Positions 52,617 to 60,036 of a stretch of DNA of 64,000 nucleotides are shown here, piece by piece. The stretch comes from PSRJ01 sp963825305. GTDB taxonomy: Bacteria; Acidobacteriota; Terriglobia; Bryobacterales; Bryobacteraceae. How positions within the stretch are numbered: the first letter of the stretch is position 1; every line of letters starts with the position of its first letter. Location: the NCBI GenBank assembly GCA_963825305.1, contig CAWGTA010000013.1:372001-436000 (forward strand). The letters run 5' to 3'. A model generated the notes under the pieces. It saw only the letters and a list, made by a program, of their open reading frames with translations, made no database searches and was not told the DNA's origin. Both the position numbers and the translations under genes were made by a program.

Positions 52617-53744
52617 TTGGACGTTGGAAACGACCGGTCTGCTGTCGACGTCAGGGAAGCAGGGGCTCCATACGGCCCGAACAAACGGAGGACGCTACGT
52701 TGCGAATCGAAATCGTTGCAACTTATTGGACTGATTGCTCTTGCCGCTGCCGCGCTGTACGGCCAACCGACGAATGGGCCTGTCTATTGGTCCACAAATC
52801 CGGCGCTGGATTGCTCGCAGTTGTCGGACATCAATGGGCAACCCGAGACGCCGGTTAAGATTACCATCCCAGGCGGGACCGGTTACTCTTGTTATAACGC
52901 CGGGACGTTTGTATGGCTCGCCGCGGGCGGCGGATGGGCTTCCTCGGTTCGCGTGGCTGCCCCAAGCTCAGCCCCGGTCGGGGTGGACTACTCGTTCTAT
53001 GACACGAGTGGCAACGCGCTATCAATGAACACTACCGGTCCCTCCACCGCATCTGGCAACGACGTGAACTTCGCTCTGGCCGCCAATCAGCCCATGGAAG
53101 TCGACCTGCTTGGTGCTACCAGCACAGCGCCTAACTACAGCTCCACCACCGTGGGCTCCATGTACGCCATGTTTTTCTGCCCCGATGCCATAACGTGCCT
53201 CAACGTGCTCCCGCAACTCATCTATTCGAACCTACCCAGTAATCCGTGGTCGCTGAGCGTACCGATTGCCTGGGACAGCCTGACCTGGACCCAGTATTCC
53301 GCGGAGGGAATCGATGACGGCGGTGGCCACCGGGTTTCATTAGTGGTTTACAACGAAGACCTGACCGCGACCAGCTTTAAGGTAAGCGTCTACGACAGTA
53401 AGGGAACCCTGTTCGGATCGGGCACGACACCTTCGATTCCGCCGCTGCAGAATGGCGGACAAAGCAATGGGGGGACACACGGGTTCCTTTTGTCGGAGGT
53501 GTTTCCGCCGGGAACGAAGTTCCCTTCGGGTGTCTTCAAAATCCTCGTCGACGGCGGATCGATTTTCTCCGCGGTAGAGGTACTCCAGTTTACCGGGTCA
53601 TCCGCCACCGCCCTGCAGGTTGGTTATGACAGCGCGCCCACTTCGGCGGCTCCGACGGTAAGAACTGCGACCGCGCGGCCGAGCGTGCTGAGATTGCGCG
53701 TGGAGTCCGCGGCAAAGTCAATGTTCCGAGGAGTGCAGAAGTAA
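52617..53744 (+). CDS. Secreted beta-rich protein of unknown function
   Basis: Up to 375 residues from TTG 52617. The signal peptide SLQLIGLIALAAAALYGQ begins only at about residue 33, so a start near 52716 (TTG) is also possible; ggagga at 52687 is the best SD but sits too far away. The rest is Ser/Thr/Gly-rich with beta-sandwich character (VRVAAPSSAPVGVDYSFYDTSGNAL, VSLVVYNEDLTATSFKVSVYDSKGTLFG, GVFKILVDGGSIFSAVEVLQF). No family is recognised. Confidence 0.7.
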   Translation: MDVGNDRSAVDVREAGAPYGPNKRRTLRCESKSLQLIGLIALAAAALYGQPTNGPVYWSTNPALDCSQLSDINGQPETPVKITIPGGTGYSCYNAGTFVWLAAGGGWASSVRVAAPSSAPVGVDYSFYDTSGNALSMNTTGPSTASGNDVNFALAANQPMEVDLLGATSTAPNYSSTTVGSMYAMFFCPDAITCLNVLPQLIYSNLPSNPWSLSVPIAWDSLTWTQYSAEGIDDGGGHRVSLVVYNEDLTATSFKVSVYDSKGTLFGSGTTPSIPPLQNGGQSNGGTHGFLLSEVFPPGTKFPSGVFKILVDGGSIFSAVEVLQFTGSSATALQVGYDSAPTSAAPTVRTATARPSVLRLRVESAAKSMFRGVQK

Positions 53745-53757
53745 AGCTGCTTGGACC

Positions 53758-54690
53758 TTACTTCACAAAGCCTAGCTGTTTGAGCGTGGCGCCCGGCTCG
53801 GCGCCGTCGAAGTTCGTCAAGGGCATGACTTCCCGCCCGTTGACCAAAGCGACTCCGGCCGGCGCGCTGACGTAGGGAAAGATCTGCTTCAGCGGCTGAT
53901 GATCGTTGGAAACGACGGCCTTCAGCTTGGTATCTTCCAGGAACCCGGCTGCGAACTGCGGTTGCTGAATCGGAATCGCAACCACGCGGGTATCGGCCCA
54001 GTCATAGTGCGACATGCGCTTGGCGGCATCCAGGCAGTGCAGGCATTCCGGATCGAAGAAGAACAGGAAGATCTTCCCGTGTTGCAAGGAGTACGGCTGG
54101 CCGGCGACCGTGACGCTGTCGGGGGCTTTTGTGCCGGTCTGCCGGGCCGCCTCGACGCCATAGGAGACTCCGGCGAACACCGCTACAGCGCCCAGAATCA
54201 TCAACGCCGTGCGCATCCCGCTGGCCGGTTTGGACCACACTCCGGCGAACACCGACATCAGCAACAGGGCACCATCGCCGACAAAGAACCATGGCCCCAC
54301 GACGCGTTTCACAAACGGAAAGCAACTGCATTCCGCGCCGTGCAGAGCGCCGTAGTTGATGGCGAAATAACCCATGAACCCGACGAGCAACAGCCCGGTG
54401 AGGATGGCGCCCCAGCGGCGAAATCGCGGTAACAGAACGAAAACGGCGCCCACCGTCTCGGCGATACCGAACGCCAGTGCGGCCGGCAGGCTCAGCGACT
54501 GCGGAATCCGGAGTTCATTGATTCGCACGGCCCAGCCCGGCGCATCTGTCACCTTCCATACGCCGGCGACGAGGAACAAGATTGCCAGCACCACCGCCGA
54601 TATCCAACTCAGCGCAGTTTTCCAGCCCGGCAGCGCAAGGGGAACGAATCCCGATTGCGGCTGTGCCATACTGTCGTCCATGGACCCCAT
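53758..54690 (-). CDS. MauE/DoxX-like membrane protein fused to a thioredoxin-like domain
   Basis: 310 residues from ATG 54690 (or 54681). Four or five membrane segments in residues ~20-190 match the MauE/DoxX fold (LVAGVWKVTDAPGWAVRINELRIP, AETVGAVFVLLPRFRRWGAILTGLLLVGFMGYFAINYG, with a Cys-rich CSCFP loop). Then comes a periplasmic thioredoxin-like part with FFFDPECLHCLDAAKRM (CxxC). Such fusions move electrons across the membrane for disulfide chemistry. Divergent from a small membrane gene, 54 bases apart. Confidence 0.82.
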   Translation of the reverse strand: MGSMDDSMAQPQSGFVPLALPGWKTALSWISAVVLAILFLVAGVWKVTDAPGWAVRINELRIPQSLSLPAALAFGIAETVGAVFVLLPRFRRWGAILTGLLLVGFMGYFAINYGALHGAECSCFPFVKRVVGPWFFVGDGALLLMSVFAGVWSKPASGMRTALMILGAVAVFAGVSYGVEAARQTGTKAPDSVTVAGQPYSLQHGKIFLFFFDPECLHCLDAAKRMSHYDWADTRVVAIPIQQPQFAAGFLEDTKLKAVVSNDHQPLKQIFPYVSAPAGVALVNGREVMPLTNFDGAEPGATLKQLGFVK

Positions 54691-54744
54691 TTTAGCCCTT
54701 TCGCCACAGGCGTAGGGACGGGGCCGAAACATCTTGTTCATGGC

Positions 54745-55248
54745 ATGATTTCGTTTGCGCTGATCCTGCTGGCCGCCTCGACGAACCTTGAGCTCGTGAA
54801 CGATGTGTTTCATGTGCCTCCGGGAGAGTGGAGCTCGGTCGCATTGGGACTGAAACAGCGGCCGGCGATGGTGGCGGCGGATTTCGAGGTGGAGTCCGGT
54901 GCGGGGAAACTCCGGCTCGAGCTCATGCGCCGCGAAGATCTGGGGCGATTGCGTAACGAACTCCCCGTGGGCGCGATCGCGGCTACTTCCCGGGCCACCT
55001 CCGGCCGTATTCGTTACCGTGTGAGAGTGCCCGGAGACTATGTGGTAGTCATCGATAACCGTGGCGGCGATGCGCGTCCGGTGGATGCGCGCGTTCGCGT
55101 GGCGCTCGATTTCCAAATGCTGTCCGGCCCCGAGGTGACGCGCCTCTCACCGGGGCGCCAGTTTGCCGTAATCTCGATTAGTTTTGCCGTGTTCTTCGGG
55201 ATTGTGAGCTACTCGGCGCGACGCCTGCTGCGAGGAATCAGGAAATAG
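54745..55248 (+). CDS. Small single-pass membrane protein of unknown function
   Basis: 167 residues from ATG 54745. A short hydrophobic N-terminus (MISFALILLAAS) is followed by a beta-rich domain (FHVPPGEWSSVALGLKQRPAMVAADFEVESGAGKLRLELMRRED, RIRYRVRVPGDYVVVIDNRGG) and a C-terminal membrane helix (FAVISISFAVFFGIVSYSARRLLRG). Probably a periplasmic domain anchored at its C-terminus. No family recognised. It shares a divergent promoter region with the MauE fusion. Confidence 0.7.
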   Translation: MISFALILLAASTNLELVNDVFHVPPGEWSSVALGLKQRPAMVAADFEVESGAGKLRLELMRREDLGRLRNELPVGAIAATSRATSGRIRYRVRVPGDYVVVIDNRGGDARPVDARVRVALDFQMLSGPEVTRLSPGRQFAVISISFAVFFGIVSYSARRLLRGIRK

Positions 55249-55249
55249 A

Positions 55250-55360
55250 GTCAGCATAGCTTTCAGCCAGTCAGCAGTTTCAGCGATCAGCTAAACACGC
55301 AGAGCCCAGGGGTTCGTTGAAATTTAAGCTGATTGCTGAAGGCTGATTGCTGAAAGCTTC
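55250..55360. repeat. Heptad-repeat element between the small membrane gene and hemL
   Basis: Left arm with TCAGCAT/TCAGCCA/TCAGCAG/TCAGCGA units with variable spacing (55250-55290) and right arm CTGATTG/CTGAAGG/CTGATTG/CTGAAAG (about 55330-55356). It fills the gap between convergent genes and could form a strong hairpin for both. Confidence 0.85.
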
Positions 55361-56623
55361 TTAAGCGTTGAACGCCTCCCGTGCCGCGGCCACGGTGCGC
55401 CGGATATCTTCTTCGGTGTGTGCGGCGGAAACGAAGGCCGCTTCGAACTGCGATGGCGCCAGATAAATACCGCGCTCCAGCATGGCCCGGAAGAAGCGAC
55501 CAAAGCGTGCGGTGTCGGAGCGCTTGGCCGATTCGTAATCCGTGACGGGGCCCGCGGTAAAGAAAAACGTGAACATTGAACCCACGCGGTTCACCGTGAC
55601 GCCCGCGGGCGGGTCCGCGCACAACTCTGCCGCGCGCGCTTCGAGCTGGTCGTAGATTTCGGGGTGCTGCTTGAGATGCCGCAGCATGGCCAGACCCGCC
55701 GCCACTGCTAGAGGATTTCCAGAAAGCGTGCCGGCCTGGTAGACCGGTCCCACGGGCGCCACTTTGTTCATGATGTCCCGGCGGCCGCCATAAGCTCCGA
55801 CGGGCAAGCCGCCGCCGATCACTTTGCCGAGCGTGGTCAGGTCCGGGCGGATCCCGAAACGCTGTTGCGCGCCGCCGAAGGCCACGCGGAATCCCGTCAT
55901 GACTTCGTCGAAGATCAGCAGCGCATCGTGCCGGGCAGTGATCTCGCGCAACGCTTCCAGGAATCCGGGTAGGGGAGGGACGCAGCCCATGTTGCCGACG
56001 ACGGGTTCGACGATCACCGCCGCGATTTGGGCGCCCTGTGTGCGGAATGCCTCTTCCACAGCATCGGGACAATTGTAGGGCAGGGCAATGGTGGTATCGC
56101 AGAACGCTTTCGGTACGCCCTGCGTGTCTGCGATTCCCAGCGTCGCCAGACCCGAGCCGGCCTTGACCAGCAGCGAATCGACATGGCCGTGGTAGCACCC
56201 TTCAAATTTGACGATGAGGTCGCGCCCGGTAAAACCGCGCGCCACACGGATCGCGGACATGGTGGCCTCAGTGCCGGAGTTGACCAGCCGGACCATTTCG
56301 ATGGAAGGCACGGCGTCGCAGATCGCGGCCGCCAGGTCGACTTCCTGCTCGGTGGGCGCTCCGAAACTGGTGCCGATGGCGAGCGCTTTTTCGAGTGCGT
56401 TCAGGATGGCGGAGTGCCGGTGGCCGAGCAGCAAAGGCCCCCAGGAGCCGACGTAGTCGATGTACTCGTTCCCATCGGCGTCGAAGATGTGGGCGCCTTC
56501 CCCGCGCGCGACGAACGGCGGATTGCCGCCGACACTCTTGAACGCCCGCACCGGCGAATTGACGCCGCCGGGAATGATCTCCTGAGCGCGCCGGAAGAGC
56601 GCTTCCGATTTCGAATGCTGCAT
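55361..56623 (-). CDS. hemL: Glutamate-1-semialdehyde 2,1-aminomutase
   Basis: 420 residues, PLP-dependent, last step of the C5 route to 5-aminolevulinate for haem. It starts MQHSKSEALFRRAQEIIPGGVNSPVRAFKSVGG. PLP and catalytic features are FEGCYHGHVDSLLVKAGSG, LLIFDEVMTGFRVAFGG and the Schiff-base Lys in LTTLGKVIGGGLPVGAYGG. Normal length. No hemA is in the window. Its 5' side is flanked by an inverted repeat pair (56644-56760). Confidence 0.96.
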   Translation of the reverse strand: MQHSKSEALFRRAQEIIPGGVNSPVRAFKSVGGNPPFVARGEGAHIFDADGNEYIDYVGSWGPLLLGHRHSAILNALEKALAIGTSFGAPTEQEVDLAAAICDAVPSIEMVRLVNSGTEATMSAIRVARGFTGRDLIVKFEGCYHGHVDSLLVKAGSGLATLGIADTQGVPKAFCDTTIALPYNCPDAVEEAFRTQGAQIAAVIVEPVVGNMGCVPPLPGFLEALREITARHDALLIFDEVMTGFRVAFGGAQQRFGIRPDLTTLGKVIGGGLPVGAYGGRRDIMNKVAPVGPVYQAGTLSGNPLAVAAGLAMLRHLKQHPEIYDQLEARAAELCADPPAGVTVNRVGSMFTFFFTAGPVTDYESAKRSDTARFGRFFRAMLERGIYLAPSQFEAAFVSAAHTEEDIRRTVAAAREAFNA

Positions 56624-56643
56624 TTGTTCTCCGCAGTGCTGCG

Positions 56644-56668
56644 ACCGCTCCCTTTGGTCACGGCTCAG
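56644..56668 (-). repeat. Inverted arm 1 of the CTGAGCCGCGACC-type repeat
   Basis: Matches the arm at 56736-56760 as an inverted repeat with a single mismatch over 25 bases. It lies 21 bases upstream of hemL; the 67 bases between the arms contain no gene. Confidence 0.8.
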
Positions 56669-56735
56669 TAAGGCGTCGCCGTTTTTCGAACGCGCCCCGA
56701 TTTTCTCACGCGTTATGTCCGACCGGGGACCCTTG

Positions 56736-56760
56736 CTGAGCCGCGACCAAAGGGAGCGGT
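56736..56760 (+). repeat. Inverted arm 2 of the CTGAGCCGCGACC-type repeat
   Basis: Ends directly at the stop codon of the flavoprotein gene (56761). Together with 56644-56668 it can form a large cruciform between the two minus-strand genes. Confidence 0.8.
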
Positions 56761-57939
56761 CTACCCCGCCTTCCGCGGGACCACGCGGCTGAACCCGAAA
56801 CTCATGACGATCTCGTACAGGCTGCCTTTCAGGTTCTGGAGCAGCCGGGTTTTCAGCTCCTGATAGGATTGCCGGCCGGCGAACAGATCCTGCATGACGG
56901 ATCGGAAACGAGGGCTGCGGCGGGTGAATTGCACCATGCGCGCCGGTACTGAGCCGAACAGGTATTTGCCCAGATAGAAACGCTTGGCGAGGCGTGAGCC
57001 GAACTCCAGGTCGAGCATGAAATCGCGTTGCAGCGAAGCGCGGTACTGCTTCACTTTCTCGGCCAGGCTGCTTACCTCCGACAATAATGCCCGCGCGGCC
57101 AGGTCCGCGGAGCGAATCGCATAATAAAGGCCTTCGCCCGTGATGGGGTCAACCAAGCCGGCTGCATCCCCCACCGCCATCCAGCCTTCCCCCGCGACAC
57201 GGTTATTGCGCCACGAAGGGGCATCGAGCGAGGGGAGCAGATGACTGTAAAACGATGCGTGTTGATACGAGATGCCGCGCTGGCGCATGTAGTGTTCGAG
57301 GCGCTTCCGCAACGAACTGGCGGGTTCGCCTTTGCCTGCGATCCCCACCGAGAGGTGGCCGCAGCGGGGGAAAATCCAGATGTACCCTTCCAGATGCGGG
57401 AGGAACTGGATATCGATGTTGGCCTGCTCGCCGGCTACATAATACCCCAGCGCCGAAACCGTATCGGCCGCGGTTAGCTGCGTCGCCACGTTGCGCAGCG
57501 GATTGCGCGCGCCGGTGGCCACGATGCAGAAATCGGCATCGGCCGTGCCCGCGGTGGTGCGCAGGCGCCAGCTCGAACCTTGCCGCGTAATCTCTGACAC
57601 GCGCGTCTTTTCGAGCTGCGCACCGGCGTGTTCGGCGCGTTCCAGCAGCAGGCGGTTCAGATCGAAGCGCGAATAAATGACCACCGGATCGTCCAGCTTA
57701 AGGCTGACGGACTGGGACTTTGGAGCGGACAGCACAGTCTCGGTGACGAACCGCTTGGGAGTGGAATTCTGGATGAGAAACGGATACTGGCTGTAGGCCT
57801 TGTGGGTGAGTCCCCCGCCGCAGGGTTTTTCCCAAGCCAGCTTTTCATCGAATAGCTGCACAGCGAGCCCGGCCGACGCCAGTCGTTCCGCGGCAAAAGC
57901 CCCGGCAGGCCCTCCGCCCAGTATGGCGACCCGTTTCAT
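56761..57939 (-). CDS. Geranylgeranyl-reductase-family FAD-dependent oxidoreductase
   Basis: 392 residues. FAD motif VAILGGGPAGAFAAERLASAGLAVQLFDE (4-32), CGGGLTHKAYSQYP, second FAD motif GWMAVGDAAGLVDPITGEGLYYAIRSADLAARALL. It matches GGR-type enzymes that reduce isoprenoid double bonds (menaquinone side chains, lipids) and also fits the wider monooxygenase-like family; the substrate is unknown. Its ATG overlaps the stop of the upstream lipoprotein by 4 bases, so the two are coupled. Confidence 0.87.
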   Translation of the reverse strand: MKRVAILGGGPAGAFAAERLASAGLAVQLFDEKLAWEKPCGGGLTHKAYSQYPFLIQNSTPKRFVTETVLSAPKSQSVSLKLDDPVVIYSRFDLNRLLLERAEHAGAQLEKTRVSEITRQGSSWRLRTTAGTADADFCIVATGARNPLRNVATQLTAADTVSALGYYVAGEQANIDIQFLPHLEGYIWIFPRCGHLSVGIAGKGEPASSLRKRLEHYMRQRGISYQHASFYSHLLPSLDAPSWRNNRVAGEGWMAVGDAAGLVDPITGEGLYYAIRSADLAARALLSEVSSLAEKVKQYRASLQRDFMLDLEFGSRLAKRFYLGKYLFGSVPARMVQFTRRSPRFRSVMQDLFAGRQSYQELKTRLLQNLKGSLYEIVMSFGFSRVVPRKAG

Positions 57940-58379
57940 TTGTGTCCGGCCGGCGGAAGATCTTCGGGAGAAGGCATGGCGCCGTGAGGGTTGCCGCCCG
58001 AGGGCGGTTGCCCGTCACCACCGTGTGGATTAGGCGTCCCGGGAGCCGGCGTGGCCGCGTGCCCGGAATCCTGCGTGCCCACCACCGTCCATTTACCTCC
58101 AGCCCGCTGCATCTGGTAACGCAGCGTCATGCCCTGTGTGCCAGTGACGCCCTTCGGTTTGAAGACCACGGTGACGTCGGCTTTGTCCCCGTTGAACTGG
58201 ACCGACGGAATGTCGATGTCCATGGCGGCCACGTTCAAACTGCGGCCGGACAAGTGATCCAGCACGCCCTGCCGGATCGCGGTGGTGTCTTGGTTCCCGC
58301 GGTTACAAGCGGTGAGAGCCAGAAAAAGCGCCAGGACGAGGCCAGTTCGCACAAATTGATTATAACCGCGGGCGAGCAC
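57936..58379 (-). CDS. Small lipoprotein of unknown function
   Basis: 147 residues. The signal and lipobox are GLVLALFLALTACN (Cys at 25). A nuclear-transport-factor-like or beta domain follows (VLDHLSGRSLNVAAMDIDIPSVQFNGDKADVTVVFKPKG, MTLRYQMQRAGGKWTVVGTQD) and then a Pro/Gly/His-rich tail. It is translationally coupled to the flavoprotein gene. No family function known. Confidence 0.75.
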   Translation of the reverse strand: MLARGYNQFVRTGLVLALFLALTACNRGNQDTTAIRQGVLDHLSGRSLNVAAMDIDIPSVQFNGDKADVTVVFKPKGVTGTQGMTLRYQMQRAGGKWTVVGTQDSGHAATPAPGTPNPHGGDGQPPSGGNPHGAMPSPEDLPPAGHK

Positions 58380-58397
58380 TCATCCACCGGTGCTTGG

Positions 58398-58437
58398 GGT
58401 CGAGATGAGTCTCGACCCGGCAGGCAAGAGTGCCTGC
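58398..58437 (-). repeat. Double hairpin between mscS-like and lipoprotein genes
   Basis: Two hairpins in a row: GGTCGAGA/TCTCGACC (58398-58417) and GCAGGCA/TGCCTGC (58420-58437). They lie just 3' of the minus-strand mscS-like gene, so terminator function is possible. No T-run. Confidence 0.6.
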
Positions 58438-58443
58438 GCCACA

Positions 58444-60036
58444 TTAGTGCACCGGGGTTAGTTCCTGCTCGCGAGCGCCGCCTAACGGGAAGTAGGCCTG
58501 AGTCGGTATCGCCAGGGCCGTTCCGGCGGCCTGGACTGCATCCAGAATCCACAAGAGCAGTTCCTCTTGAATCTGGAGAAACTCATCGTCGTTCGCAGTC
58601 AGGACATACGCGAACACTTCCAGGTCCAGAGAGTAAGTGCCCACGCCGACAAACCGTACCGGCAAGGCGCCGATCTCTAGTTTGCGATGCTCCTTTAACG
58701 CCCGCGTGATCGACTGCAGCAAACTACGGACCTGGTCGGGTTGGGTGTCTCTTCGCAGATTGAGCGTGATGTGAAACCACATCTTGTCGCGCTTGGAAAA
58801 GTTCTCGAGGGTCATTGCAGAAAACGCACCATTCGGGATGGTGACTAGCGTGCGATCCAGCGTTCGTATGCGCGTGGAACGAAGGCCGACGTCTTCGACC
58901 GTCCCAACCTGGTCGCCAAACTTGCAGAAGTCGCCAACGGCCACCGGTTGATCCGTGATGACGGCCACGCCGCCGAAGAGATTCTCGATGGTCTTTTGCG
59001 CCGCGAGCGCAATTGCCAGGCCGCCCACTCCTAGCCCCGCCAAAATCGTAGTGGTGTTATAGCCCCAACTGCTGAGGACAGCGGCGATCGTGAAAAGCAG
59101 GATGATGATTTTCAAAAAGCGGGAGCCAAGCGGCAATACCGAATACGAAAAGGCCTGGTGCCTGGATTGCAGCACAGCACGTACTCGCCGCATGGATATG
59201 TCTACTACCGCCATGCAAAGCCACGCCAGCGCCCCGAAGAACACCAACGTCACGATCCGCTCCAGGTATAGCCGAAGCAGCGCCGCGGGGCCGATCCACT
59301 CGATCCCCGCACGAAATACGGCAATGCACAGAAGCAGCCGAAGCGGCCCAACGAACGCCTGAAGCCCGCTTCGATCCATATGGGGGGCCGTACGCGCAAA
59401 GACCTTGTCAACCAACAGGAGTACGGGACGCGAAACCAGCCTGGATAGAGGGACTAACACCACGGCCAGAACCGCCAGCGCAATCCAACGCCAGACCGGA
59501 GTATCGACCAGCTTCCAATCCACCAATGGTTGCGGCAGGTACCTCTCAATGGGAGAATCGCTCACCAGCTTGGCGAGCTGCGGAATCAGCTCAATACTGT
59601 CGGAAGAAAACAGCCATACGGAAAGCCCGGAGCGCAGAGTGACGTGCTCGAGGTCCAATTCCGCATGATGTCCGTTCAATTGGAATGAGTCGACCCGCTC
59701 CCGATCGGGTGCGAGCCCGTCCGCCCGATCGCCCTCCACGCTTCCGTTCAACGATGCCACGTCGAACCGGACGTCGTGATCCAGGATCTGCTGCAATTGT
59801 TGCGCGAGCTGCGGACCATCTTTGGACTGCTGCCGCGGCGGGGCGTTTCGAAGGTCGATGTATCGCCAGGCTTGTGTGTAGTTTCGGGCGTGGCAAGCTT
59901 CTAGAAAAGCGTAGACGGAGCTCCGGGGCGATTCGCGATGCAGCGGGTCTTGGGACTTGGGAGCGGTAGGCGTTGTCTGTGCAGATCCACCTAGACTAAA
60001 ACCCGACAAAAGCGCCGCCAAAAAAGCGAGCTTCAT
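58444..60036 (-). CDS. MscS-family mechanosensitive ion channel
   Basis: 530 residues. The signal peptide MKLAFLAALLSGFSLGGSA and a ~160-residue periplasmic domain precede the membrane segments (VWRWIALAVLAVVLVPLSRL, RIVTLVFFGALAWLCMAVV). The pore helix and MscS beta domain are GYNTTTILAGLGVGGLAIALAAQKTIENLFGGVAVITDQPVAVGDFCKFGDQVGTVEDVGLRSTRIRTLDRTLVTIPNG, with a C-terminal alpha/beta domain. It releases osmolytes on membrane tension. It overlaps the PBP gene by 4 bases. Confidence 0.92.
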   Translation of the reverse strand: MKLAFLAALLSGFSLGGSAQTTPTAPKSQDPLHRESPRSSVYAFLEACHARNYTQAWRYIDLRNAPPRQQSKDGPQLAQQLQQILDHDVRFDVASLNGSVEGDRADGLAPDRERVDSFQLNGHHAELDLEHVTLRSGLSVWLFSSDSIELIPQLAKLVSDSPIERYLPQPLVDWKLVDTPVWRWIALAVLAVVLVPLSRLVSRPVLLLVDKVFARTAPHMDRSGLQAFVGPLRLLLCIAVFRAGIEWIGPAALLRLYLERIVTLVFFGALAWLCMAVVDISMRRVRAVLQSRHQAFSYSVLPLGSRFLKIIILLFTIAAVLSSWGYNTTTILAGLGVGGLAIALAAQKTIENLFGGVAVITDQPVAVGDFCKFGDQVGTVEDVGLRSTRIRTLDRTLVTIPNGAFSAMTLENFSKRDKMWFHITLNLRRDTQPDQVRSLLQSITRALKEHRKLEIGALPVRFVGVGTYSLDLEVFAYVLTANDDEFLQIQEELLLWILDAVQAAGTALAIPTQAYFPLGGAREQELTPVH

